IMG/VR virus record: IMGVR_UViG_3300042376_000681
Coordinates: 1-23,923 of that record
Direction: 5' to 3' (one strand)
DNA length: 23,923 bases
Origin: a virus
Below, piece by piece: positions 13,563 through 19,866 of the stretch (position 1 is the first letter of the stretch; the number at the start of each line of letters is the position of its first letter). The notes under the pieces were generated by a model, which did no database searches, was not told where the DNA came from, and was given only the letters and a program-made list of their open reading frames with translations. Made by a program: the position numbers and the translations under genes.

Positions 13563-13609
13563 CGGCGGCGTTCTCCGTTGGTGCGGTTGAACGTTGTTAA
13601 GAGCCGCCG
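13563..13609 (+). promoter_or_regulatory. Candidate antiterminator pairing in ERF leader
   Basis: CGGCGGC (13563-13569) pairs perfectly with GCCGCCG (13603-13609). The same bases 13603-13610 form the left arm of the terminator at 13603-13645, so the two structures exclude each other. The enclosed part can form its own hairpin, CGTTC (13569-13573) with GAACG (13589-13593). Confidence 0.45.
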
Positions 13610-13645
13610 CGTGTCGCCGTGCCTTGTTGGTGCGGCGGCGTTTTT
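13603..13645 (+). terminator. Intrinsic terminator directly before the ERF gene
   Basis: GCCGCCGC (13603-13610) pairs with GCGGCGGC (13632-13639) and is followed by GTTTTT. The loop is 21 nt, so it is less tight than a standard terminator. GAGGAG, the ribosome site of the ERF gene, follows the T-run at once. Such placement is typical of attenuation rather than of operon end. Confidence 0.55.
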
Positions 13646-13658
13646 GAGGAGCAATCGA

Positions 13659-14414
13659 ATGAGCGAAATCGTTACCCGTCAGTCCGAACCGTCAGCACTT
13701 GCAAACGTGGAGTTGTCGCCGCTTGGCATCATCTCGCAGGCGGTGAAGTCTGGCATGTCGCCAGAAGCACTTTCGCAGCTCGTCGCCTTGTCCGAACGCA
13801 TGGACGCGACGAACGCACGCAAGGCGTTTGCGGACGCTATGGCACGCTTTGGCTCGATCTGCCCGCCTGTGCAGCGGCGGACGGAGAACAGCCAATTCCA
13901 AGTGACCCGCGACGGTCGCAAGGTCAATCGCATGTACGCCAGCCTTGACGACATCGCGGCGACGATCCGCAAGCCGTTGGCCGAGTGCGGGCTGTCCTAC
14001 CGATGGTCTAACGCGGTGGTCGATGGTGGCAAGCTCACGCTGTCGTGCGTGGTGTCGCATGAGTTGGGCCATTCGGAATCTTCGAGCGTGACGCTGCCGA
14101 CCGAGAGCCGGGCCGGGTGCAGCGAAGCACAGAAGATCGGGGCCGTGACGACCTACGCCCAGCGGTATTCGCTGGTGAACGCATTGGGATTGACGAGCTG
14201 CGACGAGGACACGGACGGGAACGCGGACGCAGCAACGGGCGAAACGATAAGCGAGGCGGATCTGCTGGCGTTGGAAGTCGATCTGGATTCGATCAAGGCC
14301 GACATTGGCAAGTTCAAGGCATACATGGGCGTGGAGAATCTGCGCGACATTCCCGCGTCCAAGGTGCGGCAGGCGTTCGAGGCGATTGCACGGCGGAAGG
14401 CTGGTGCGAAGTGA
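13659..14414 (+). CDS. erf: ERF family single-strand annealing recombinase
   Basis: ATG 13659 lies 8 nt after GAGGAG; upstream codons in frame run through the terminator and are rejected. The product has 251 residues. The ERF core spans about residues 50-190: an Ala-Arg-Lys-Ala-Phe-Ala-Asp-Ala helix, then Met-Tyr-Ala-Ser-Leu-Asp-Asp-Ile with Gly-Leu-Ser-Tyr, a His-Glu-Leu-Gly-His segment, and the diagnostic Thr-Tyr-Ala-Gln-Arg-Tyr-Ser-Leu (165-172) followed by Asp-Glu-Asp-Thr-Asp-Gly. ERF proteins coat single strands and anneal complementary DNA, used for phage recombination or end-joining. Its exonuclease partner is two genes on, at 14764. Regulation by attenuation is suggested by the leader. 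Confidence 0.86.
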   Translation: MSEIVTRQSEPSALANVELSPLGIISQAVKSGMSPEALSQLVALSERMDATNARKAFADAMARFGSICPPVQRRTENSQFQVTRDGRKVNRMYASLDDIAATIRKPLAECGLSYRWSNAVVDGGKLTLSCVVSHELGHSESSSVTLPTESRAGCSEAQKIGAVTTYAQRYSLVNALGLTSCDEDTDGNADAATGETISEADLLALEVDLDSIKADIGKFKAYMGVENLRDIPASKVRQAFEAIARRKAGAK

Positions 14415-14767
14415 CAGATGAATACTACGAACTTCAGAAGTTCGTGAAGGCATGGATGCACACTCCGAAAGCGTTGTCTGTTTCCGCGGCGACACGCGAT
14501 CTTGTGTGGGCATTGTTTGAAATCGCCGCGGAAGGTCGGCGTTCAGTGACGATCAACGGTAACACAATGATCGTCGTGGTTGATTCTGGTATGGAATACA
14601 TCGAACGCCATACCGGACGATCAGAGGCTGCGATCAAGATGCGGGTCAGGGTCGCCAAGAAATGCGGGCTGATTGCGACACAACGACAGATGGGCGGGTG
14701 TGGCCTGATCGTCGCTGAACTGTGTATCCCTGTCGGATGCGACCGTTTGATGGAGCGTTACGAATGA
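14411..14767 (+). CDS. Winged-helix-like small protein between ERF and exonuclease
   Basis: GTG 14411 overlaps the ERF stop (GTGA). The product has 118 residues. Residues 20-90 run helix, helix, then Gly-Met-Glu-Tyr-Ile-Glu-Arg-His-Thr-Gly-Arg-Ser-Glu-Ala-Ala-Ile-Lys-Met-Arg-Val and Cys-Gly-Leu-Ile, the usual turn and recognition helix plus wing of a winged helix-turn-helix, as in phage replication organiser N-domains. A strand with Thr-Ile-Asn-Gly-Asn-Thr-Met-Ile-Val comes before it. It is translated between two recombination genes, so it may guide that pair to DNA or act in replication start. Family not certain. Confidence 0.5.
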   Translation: MTDEYYELQKFVKAWMHTPKALSVSAATRDLVWALFEIAAEGRRSVTINGNTMIVVVDSGMEYIERHTGRSEAAIKMRVRVAKKCGLIATQRQMGGCGLIVAELCIPVGCDRLMERYE

Positions 14768-15417
14768 AGATCATCAAGTGCAAGCAGGGTTCCCCCGAGT
14801 GGCTGCAAGCCCGCCTCGGCGTGCCGACCGCGAGCGAGTTTGACAGCATCATCACATCGAAGGGCCTGAAGCCGTCCGCATCGCAGGCCAAGTACAGGGC
14901 CAGACTCATGGCCGAGTGGTACTTGGGCCAGCCGTTGGATGACGCATCGAGCGGGTTCATGCAGCGTGGCACCGGGCTCGAAGGCGAGGCTGTGCGGTGG
15001 TTCGAGTTCGAGACTGGACTGGACACGGCTGAGGTAGGTTTCTGCCTGCGTGACGAGGGCGATTGCGGGGCAAGCCCTGACCGCCTGGTAGGCGACGATG
15101 GCCTGCTCGAAATCAAATGCCCAAGTGCTGAAACCCACATGGGGTATCTGCTCAACGGGTTCGATGACTACACGCTCCAAGTGCAGGGACAGTTGTGGGT
15201 GACGGGTAGGCAGTTCGTGTACCAGCTCTCGTACAACCCGATCATTCCGTCAGTGTTGAAGCGTGTGGAGCGTGATGACAAGATCATCGCGGCACTGGCC
15301 GAACACGTGCCGGCGTTCGCGGCATCGCTGGCCGAGTGCCGTGCGAAGTTGCGGGCGATGCGTGCCGACAATGCGGCGACGGTTGATGCGTTCCGTGGCG
15401 AGGATGTTCCGTTCTGA
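14764..15417 (+). CDS. YqaJ / lambda-exonuclease-like viral recombinase nuclease
   Basis: ATG 14764 overlaps the upstream TGA (ATGA). The product has 217 residues. PD-(D/E)xK nuclease features are clear: Trp-Leu-Gln-Ala-Arg-Leu-Gly then Thr-Ala-Ser (residues 13-24), Gly-Leu-Glu-Gly-Glu-Ala (71-76), Ser-Pro-Asp-Arg-Leu (104-108), Leu-Glu-Ile-Lys-Cys-Pro (115-120) and a Gln-rich helix near 139-143. Asp106, Glu116 and Lys118 are the likely catalytic set. The family chews one strand of duplex ends 5' to 3' and hands the other to an annealing protein. With ERF it would form a Red-like pair. It is near the usual family length. Confidence 0.84.
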   Translation: MKIIKCKQGSPEWLQARLGVPTASEFDSIITSKGLKPSASQAKYRARLMAEWYLGQPLDDASSGFMQRGTGLEGEAVRWFEFETGLDTAEVGFCLRDEGDCGASPDRLVGDDGLLEIKCPSAETHMGYLLNGFDDYTLQVQGQLWVTGRQFVYQLSYNPIIPSVLKRVERDDKIIAALAEHVPAFAASLAECRAKLRAMRADNAATVDAFRGEDVPF

Positions 15418-15434
15418 TTCTCTGTGTGCGGTGG

Positions 15435-15470
15435 ACCTGCCCGCGTGCGAAAGTGCGTGGGCATGGTTTA
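15435..15470 (+). repeat. Hairpin element, copy F
   Basis: A 10-bp stem, 15439-15448 with 15453-15462 including three G-U pairs, carries a GAAA loop (15449-15452). ACC (15435-15437) pairs with GGT (15465-15467), with the same 1-nt and 2-nt spacers as copy A. AAGGAG follows at 15470-15475. Stem sequence is unlike copy A although the shape is identical. The leading CTC and final C of the other copies are absent. Confidence 0.62.
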
Positions 15471-15481
15471 AGGAGCAAGCG

Positions 15482-15712
15482 ATGAGCGATACTGACGAGG
15501 CGACTGACTTGGAAGCGGCACGTAACGCGATGTTCAACGAGCGTTTCTACACGCTTGGCTGGCGATCATACCTCAGTGGTATGAAGGAGCCGGTATCTTG
15601 GAACGCACACTGCGTGCGTGGCTGGCGTGACGCGAAGCACGCCCGCGAAGCCTGCGGACGCAACCTGATGTGGTCGATGGACTGCACGTTCCCCGCGATG
15701 AACAGCCTGTAA
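15482..15712 (+). CDS. Small Rmf-like protein (76 aa), tentative
   Basis: ATG 15482 follows AAGGAG directly after hairpin element copy F. The product has 76 residues. The central part, Leu-Gly-Trp-Arg-Ser-Tyr-Leu-Ser-Gly followed by a Cys and then Val-Arg-Gly-Trp-Arg-Asp-Ala, resembles the pattern of ribosome modulation factor-like proteins (a Gly-aromatic block, one Cys, then Gly-Trp-Arg), though the usual Cys-Pro-Tyr is here His-Cys-Val. In that family the protein binds ribosomes and dimerises them. I would call it only Rmf-like by eye. The N-terminus is acidic. Confidence 0.45.
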   Translation: MSDTDEATDLEAARNAMFNERFYTLGWRSYLSGMKEPVSWNAHCVRGWRDAKHAREACGRNLMWSMDCTFPAMNSL

Positions 15713-15720
15713 GGAGACAC

Positions 15721-15975
15721 ATGGAAATCTTGATCGTTGGCATTCTGTTCTTCGGGTTGATCGGTGTCATGGCGGCGACGGCACGCGGCTGGAATCAGGC
15801 CGTGGGCTTTCTAGCTGGTGCGATCCTTGGCCCGTTATCTGTGCTTCTGTTCTTCGTGAGCGGCGTGACACGCAAGCCCGCCGGCGAGCCGATGAAGGTC
15901 TGCGGCCAGTGTGCCGAGCATGTGCGTCCCGAGGCGAAGGTGTGCCGGTATTGCGGGCACAAGTTCGACTGGTGA
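15721..15975 (+). CDS. Membrane protein with C-terminal zinc ribbon (84 aa)
   Basis: ATG 15721 follows TAAGGAG that includes the upstream stop. The product has 84 residues: two hydrophobic segments (about residues 1-20 and 26-47, the second Gly/Ala-rich), a short basic link with Arg-Lys-Pro, and a C-terminal Cys-Gly-Gln-Cys...Cys-Arg-Tyr-Cys-Gly-His ribbon from residue 61. That form, two helices plus a cytoplasmic zinc ribbon, is found in many small host and phage membrane proteins of unknown job. It could sense or bind a partner at the membrane. It sits just before the region 4 leader. Confidence 0.6.
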   Translation: MEILIVGILFFGLIGVMAATARGWNQAVGFLAGAILGPLSVLLFFVSGVTRKPAGEPMKVCGQCAEHVRPEAKVCRYCGHKFDW

Positions 15976-15993
15976 AACGTGGTGGCGTATACT
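15964..15993 (+). promoter_or_regulatory. Promoter-like site of the replication leader
   Basis: TATACT at 15988-15993 with TTCGAC (18-nt gap) or TCGACT (17-nt gap) before it. It overlaps the end of the upstream gene. The predicted RNA start near 16000 falls in the left arm of a 12-bp inverted repeat. Confidence 0.4.
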
Positions 15994-15996
15994 CCC

Positions 15997-16112
15997 GTGC
16001 TTGCGGAGTCAGTTGATGCTCGATACCACTCACAACAAATCACCGGCCCCGATCCGTGGGAACACGCTCAACGCATGCTCCGCAAGCACACGGATTCGGG
16101 CCGGTTGTTTTT
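15997..16112 (+). ncRNA. Structured leader or small RNA with terminator
   Basis: Arm A (15997-16008) has a perfect 12-bp partner at 16078-16089. Between them, 16043-16058 pairs with 16089-16104 over 15 of 16 positions (one mismatch, one G-U) and is followed by TTGTTTTT, an intrinsic terminator. GTTGA (16012-16016) can also pair with TCAAC (16068-16072). The order of arms is interleaved, as in a pseudoknot or competing-hairpin switch. A separate small RNA of about 110 nt or an attenuator of the next gene are both possible. It is not a tRNA. Confidence 0.5.
16043..16112 (+). terminator. Strong intrinsic terminator directly before the replication gene
   Basis: The 16-position GC stem is 16043-16058 with 16089-16104, loop 30 nt, then a T-rich run 16105-16112. 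The ribosome site GGAG of the next gene starts 1 nt after the run. A terminator in this spot only makes sense if read-through is controlled or if this ends a small RNA. Confidence 0.6.
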
Positions 16113-16124
16113 GGAGTGCCACCG

Positions 16125-16868
16125 ATGGCAGGTGATTGGATCAAAGTACGGACGCGGCTGCTGGAGGACCCGGCAGTATTCCGCATGTCGGACATGCTCG
16201 GTCTGAGCGTGGAGGCCGTTGGCGGGCACCTGATCCGCGTCTGGTCATGGGCCACCGATCAGGTCATCGAAGGTAACGCTCCCGGCGTTACAGAAAAGCA
16301 TCTCGACCGTATCGCGTGCGTTACAGGAATGGGTGCGGCCCTTGCGTGTGTGGGGTGGATCACCTTCACCGACACGGGGGCGACATTCCCGAACTGGGAC
16401 CGGCATCTTGCGCAAGGTGCGAAGGCTCGGGCACTTACGGCATTGCGGGTACAGAAGAGCCGTAACGGTGCCAGCGTTACCGATGCGTTACCAGAGAAGA
16501 GAAGAGAAGAGAAGAGTGTAAATACACCCCCTAGCCCCCAAGGGGATGGGGTGGCGGCACCTGCACCGAAGGCCGAGAAGAGCCCTCCGAAACTGATCCC
16601 GGACTTCTCCCCCCAGTTCCTCGCCTTCTGGAACGCATACCCAACCGTCCGCCGTCAGGACAAGCAGAAGTGCTGGAAGCGATGGCAGGCCGACTTCCTT
16701 GACCGGGAGAAGGCTTCTGCGGTTGTGACCGAGGGCCTGCACCGCTGGAAGAAGTGCCACCAGTGGACGAAGGATGGCGGGCAGTTTGTGTGCAACCCGT
16801 ACCGCTGGCTGATGAACCGGATGTATCTTGAGAATCCCCCAACCGCCCCAATCAAGGAGTTCGAATGA
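16125..16868 (+). CDS. Replication initiator / replisome organiser-like protein
   Basis: ATG 16125 follows GGAG; an in-frame GTG at 16056 lies inside the terminator and is rejected. The product has 247 residues. The N-terminus (Trp-Ile-Lys-Val-Arg-Thr-Arg-Leu-Leu-Glu-Asp, then helices ending Gly-His-Leu-Ile-Arg-Val-Trp) is the winged-helix opening of phage replication proteins. Residues 120-170 are a charged, Pro/Ala-rich link. From residue 178 the tail reads Phe-Leu-Ala-Phe-Trp-Asn-Ala-Tyr-Pro, then Trp-Lys-Arg-Trp and a final Tyr-Arg-Trp-Leu-Met-Asn-Arg, typical of the C-domain that meets helicase or primase. It likely binds the origin and loads the helicase encoded next. Confidence 0.62.
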   Translation: MAGDWIKVRTRLLEDPAVFRMSDMLGLSVEAVGGHLIRVWSWATDQVIEGNAPGVTEKHLDRIACVTGMGAALACVGWITFTDTGATFPNWDRHLAQGAKARALTALRVQKSRNGASVTDALPEKRREEKSVNTPPSPQGDGVAAPAPKAEKSPPKLIPDFSPQFLAFWNAYPTVRRQDKQKCWKRWQADFLDREKASAVVTEGLHRWKKCHQWTKDGGQFVCNPYRWLMNRMYLENPPTAPIKEFE

Positions 16869-17383
16869 GTTTCAACCAACCGCCCGACCACGAAGTAGCG
16901 ATGACCGCCGCGATGGTGCTTTCCCCGACCGTCCGCAAGTGGGCATCCGAAATGGGTGTGACCAGCCAAGCGTTCACGCACGGCGATTGCAAGTACGTCT
17001 ACGACATCATCGTCGGGGGTGGGTCATTCGATGCCACCCTACTCCAAGAATGCCGGGAGAGGCCATTCACGGGCCCGCAAATGGGTCTCTGGAGGAACCT
17101 TGAAGACGCGGTGCTGTATTACTCGGCTCCATGCTGGACCGATAACCATGGATTGCTTATGGCGTTCCAGCGTGGGGCGAACATGACGTTCCACCGTTGG
17201 GGCATCCCGGTTCTTTCGTGGTGCGTCAAGATGCTCGGGGAAGGAACCGATAAGCGGATTGTGCGGCGAGCGGCTGAGGTGCTGGCGTTCGCGGCGTGGG
17301 ACTTCAAGGGCGATGGGGTGTGGATCTACCAGCCGGGCGAGGAACTGCGGGTGAAGTGGGACAGCTACGCGGGGGTGCAATGA
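16865..17383 (+). CDS. DnaB N-terminal-domain-like protein (separate gene)
   Basis: ATG 16865 overlaps the previous TGA (ATGA). The product has 172 residues, helical. The start, with Pro-Pro-Asp-His-Glu-Val-Ala-Met and a later Tyr-Val-Tyr-Asp-Ile-Ile then Ser-Phe-Asp-Ala-Thr-Leu-Leu, follows the DnaB N-domain pattern (Pro-x-x-x-Glu start, a helix with Tyr/Ile, then Asp at the strand break). The end, Arg-Ile-Val-Arg-Arg-Ala-Ala-Glu-Val-Leu-Ala, is like the exit helix of that domain. It lacks any Walker motif; the ATPase is the next gene. This reading is moderate: the domain is weakly conserved. Confidence 0.45.
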   Translation: MSFNQPPDHEVAMTAAMVLSPTVRKWASEMGVTSQAFTHGDCKYVYDIIVGGGSFDATLLQECRERPFTGPQMGLWRNLEDAVLYYSAPCWTDNHGLLMAFQRGANMTFHRWGIPVLSWCVKMLGEGTDKRIVRRAAEVLAFAAWDFKGDGVWIYQPGEELRVKWDSYAGVQ

Positions 17384-18357
17384 CACACGACGACAGCAAC
17401 GATGCTCCATGGTTCAGCGACTTCAAGTACGAAGCGAACAAGGCAGCGGAGCCAGCCAAGAGCGGCTACCAGATCCTGAAGGAACGCTTTGACGCAATCG
17501 CGTCTGGAAAGATGCGGGTTCTTCCGACACCGTGGGCGATGATCAACGCCGATGTACGCCTCAACCTGCCCGGCACGCTTAACGTCATTTGCGGCGACCC
17601 AGGTTCGGCCAAGTCTTTCTTCACGCTGCAACTGTTCATGTTCGCCATTGCGTCAGGCGAGAAGGCCAGCTTGTACGAACTGGAGGAAACCAAGGGGTGG
17701 CACATGGCCCGTGCTTTGGCCCAGTTGAGCGGCGACCCGCGAGTTACCGATGTGGTATTCGTCCAGCAGAACGCCGACCGCGTGTCGATGCTTTCCGACC
17801 GCTGGCGGGCCGAACTGGAAATGCTCGGCGGGTCGATGATTTGCCCCGATGGGCACGCGGTGCCATCTGACGAGGTGATTCAGTGGGCCGAACGCGAATG
17901 CAAGGCTGGTGCGAGGATCATCGGCATCGACCCTATCACCGCACTCCTTCCGTCAGAGAAGCCATGGATTGACGACCAGCACATGATGACGCACCTGCGG
18001 CGGATCGTGGACAGGTACCACGCATCCGTGTGGATCGTGACGCACCCGAAGAAGGGGAGGAAGTTTGAAATCTCCATGGATGTCATGGCGGGTGGTGCGG
18101 CTATGTCTCGGTTCGTGAACAACGTGCTGTGGCTGGAGCGGCCAGATAAGCCGGAGACGCATGTTCTGTACGGAGGCACGACCATCGAGGCCGACCGCAT
18201 CCTGCACATCTGCAAGTGCCGCGACGGGTTGGCGGCGGGTCGCAAGCTCTCGATGAGCCTACGGCGTGACAACCTCACGTTCGTTGAGCATGGGTGGATC
18301 AAGGAGCGGCGGGACGGAGACACGACCGAGGACATGGCAAAGGAGTTTGGGCTATGA
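17380..18357 (+). CDS. DnaB-type RecA-fold ATPase (helicase C-domain-like)
   Basis: ATG 17380 overlaps the previous TGA; a longer frame begins inside the upstream gene. The product has 325 residues. Walker A is Gly-Asp-Pro-Gly-Ser-Ala-Lys-Ser (72-79). A Tyr-Glu-Leu-Glu-Glu block (99-103) stands where DnaB proteins have their catalytic Glu. Walker B is Ile-Gly-Ile-Asp (181-184), and Ile-Val-Thr-His-Pro (219-223) is the next motif. The fold is that of DnaB or RepA hexameric helicases, which unwind the fork. It has only about 50 residues before the ATPase core, so the N-domain is missing and may be supplied by the gene before it. Single-domain RepA-like ATPases are the alternative. Confidence 0.72.
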   Translation: MTHDDSNDAPWFSDFKYEANKAAEPAKSGYQILKERFDAIASGKMRVLPTPWAMINADVRLNLPGTLNVICGDPGSAKSFFTLQLFMFAIASGEKASLYELEETKGWHMARALAQLSGDPRVTDVVFVQQNADRVSMLSDRWRAELEMLGGSMICPDGHAVPSDEVIQWAERECKAGARIIGIDPITALLPSEKPWIDDQHMMTHLRRIVDRYHASVWIVTHPKKGRKFEISMDVMAGGAAMSRFVNNVLWLERPDKPETHVLYGGTTIEADRILHICKCRDGLAAGRKLSMSLRRDNLTFVEHGWIKERRDGDTTEDMAKEFGL

Positions 18358-18566
18358 GCGAACCAGAACTAACCACCATGCTGCACCAACTGATCCGGCT
18401 GAAGTTCGACGAACATCCGCAAGCGGTCATGAATCGCATGGGACCGGCGTGGCGTGCCGAAGCCTACCTGCGGCTGCGTGAGGCCATGGCAACCGGCGAG
18501 GCCGTGACGATTGAAAGCCTGTGGGGGAGTCCCACGCATCCGAAGGTGTGGAGGTGCTGCCGATGA
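18354..18566 (+). CDS. Small helical protein (70 aa), unknown
   Basis: ATG 18354 overlaps the helicase TGA (ATGA). The product has 70 residues, mostly helical (Leu-Thr-Thr-Met-Leu-His-Gln-Leu-Ile-Arg-Leu, then Ala-Tyr-Leu-Arg-Leu-Arg-Glu-Ala), ending Trp-Arg-Cys-Cys-Arg. No motif is recognised. Being coupled on both sides, to the ATPase and to a methyltransferase, it could be a replication accessory or a loader. That is inference from position. Confidence 0.5.
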   Translation: MSEPELTTMLHQLIRLKFDEHPQAVMNRMGPAWRAEAYLRLREAMATGEAVTIESLWGSPTHPKVWRCCR

Positions 18567-19363
18567 AGCCAACATGGGAACGCGGGAACGTGCGGCTGTA
18601 CCTTGGCGACACTCTGGAAATCGTGCCGCAACTTCCAGAGGGATTTGCCGACGCGATTGTAACGGACCCGCCATTTTCAAGCGGTGGAGCCTTCCGTGGC
18701 GACAGGACACAATCGACGATAGCAAAGTATGTGCAGACGGGAACAATGACGCAACGAACAGACTTTGGCGGAGACTCACGCGACCAGCGATCATTCTTCG
18801 CGTGGTGTTCGCTTTGGATGTGTGCTGGTCTGCGGCTGTGTTCTCCCGGTGGGGTGCTTGTGTGCTTTACCGATTGGCGGCAACTTCCGGTGATGACGGA
18901 TTCTGTGCAAGCAGGAGGTTGGGTTTGGAGGAACTTGGCTACATGGTGGAAGCCGGGATGCCGGATGCAGCGTGGTCGGTTCAGCTCATCGGCTGAGTAT
19001 GTGATTTACGCAACAGCAGGGGCACACGCATCGGACGGTGAAGAGTCTCCGCAAAACGTGCTTTCGTGTGCCACGCTTGCTGGCGACGATAAAGAACACA
19101 TTGCAGAAAAGCCCGGTGCAGTTATGGATTGGTGTGTTGGAGTGACGCGGCCCGGTGCTGTGGTTATCGACCCATTCATGGGTTCTGGTGCTACCGGAGA
19201 GGCTTGCCTGCGTAGTGGAAGGTCATTTGTTGGAATCGAGAAAGACCCAGCATGCTTCGAAATCGCCGTGCGGCGGATCGACAAGGCTATTGACGCTGGT
19301 GCGTTGTTCGCACCCGTACCGCCAGCCGTGCGGCAAGCGAATCTGTTTGGGGGTGACGCATGA
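18563..19363 (+). CDS. DNA N6-adenine or N4-cytosine methyltransferase (beta class)
   Basis: ATG 18563 overlaps the upstream TGA (ATGA). The product has 266 residues. Catalytic motif IV is Asp-Pro-Pro-Phe (35-38) near the start, and motif I is Asp-Pro-Phe-Met-Gly-Ser-Gly-Ala-Thr (203-211) near the end, followed by Phe-Val-Gly-Ile-Glu (222-226). That order (IV before I) is the beta class of amino-methyltransferases, which use S-adenosylmethionine. The middle part, about 60-160, would hold the target recognition domain. No restriction enzyme lies next to it, so the use is likely self-protection, replication marking or gene control. The target base cannot be fixed from sequence. Confidence 0.83.
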   Translation: MKPTWERGNVRLYLGDTLEIVPQLPEGFADAIVTDPPFSSGGAFRGDRTQSTIAKYVQTGTMTQRTDFGGDSRDQRSFFAWCSLWMCAGLRLCSPGGVLVCFTDWRQLPVMTDSVQAGGWVWRNLATWWKPGCRMQRGRFSSSAEYVIYATAGAHASDGEESPQNVLSCATLAGDDKEHIAEKPGAVMDWCVGVTRPGAVVIDPFMGSGATGEACLRSGRSFVGIEKDPACFEIAVRRIDKAIDAGALFAPVPPAVRQANLFGGDA

Positions 19364-19866
19364 AGGCCCGCAACCTGCTCGACACAACACCGATCCCAGA
19401 GGACGGATGCACGGTCAAACCGTCGCCGCTGCCGATGGGGCCGGACCTGCCGAGGTGGATGGAGCATCCGAAGAAGACCATCGCAATGGCTAGGGCGGCG
19501 GAACTGATGTACGCCGTGCGGTACTTCCAGACCCGCGAGATGCAGGCACGGGCCGACCGTGAGCATTACATCGGGGACGGAAACCACATGGCCGTAAGCA
19601 TGCACAACGCGTGCATCGTGGCTGGCACGACCATCGAGCATGTCACAGCGAAATCAACACTCGGGACGCTGCTGCGTGGCGGCGACCGGGTAGCCAAACG
19701 ACGCGAGGTGTTTGCGATCCTGCGGCGGGCAGGGTACTCGCTGCCGGAAATCGCGGCGGCGTTTGGCACGAATCACTCGACCGTTATGACATCACTGAAA
19801 GGAGTCCGCAATGTTGAACCCAAGCGTACGTGGGCAGGACCGTACCAGGCTCAGGACGCAGCTTGA
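19360..19866 (+). CDS. Protein with DnaA domain IV-like helix-turn-helix
   Basis: ATG 19360 overlaps the methyltransferase TGA (ATGA). The product has 168 residues. Residues 113-149 carry Lys-Arg-Arg-Glu-Val-Phe-Ala-Ile-Leu then Ser-Leu-Pro-Glu-Ile-Ala-Ala-Ala-Phe-Gly and Asn-His-Ser-Thr-Val-Met-Thr-Ser-Leu, matching the DnaA signature Ser-x-x-x-Ile-Gly-x-x-Phe-Gly-x-x-x-His-Ser-Thr-Val. In DnaA this is the DNA-box binding domain. No AAA+ part is present. The first 100 residues are helical with no motif I know. It may bind the phage origin or a host DnaA box. The last 56 bases also encode the start of the next gene. Confidence 0.7.
   Translation: MKARNLLDTTPIPEDGCTVKPSPLPMGPDLPRWMEHPKKTIAMARAAELMYAVRYFQTREMQARADREHYIGDGNHMAVSMHNACIVAGTTIEHVTAKSTLGTLLRGGDRVAKRREVFAILRRAGYSLPEIAAAFGTNHSTVMTSLKGVRNVEPKRTWAGPYQAQDAA

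Noticed and set aside
15997-16104. tRNA-Leu-like D-arm (GCGGAGTCAGTTGATGC) in the replication leader
   Set aside because: The D-arm looks right, but there is no matching anticodon stem, no T33, no TTCRA T-loop and no acceptor ending in CCA. The bases are better explained by the 12-bp inverted repeat and the terminator.
15979-16206. A 75-codon + strand frame across the leader
   Set aside because: It runs through the inverted repeat and terminator into the initiator gene in another frame and has no ribosome site.
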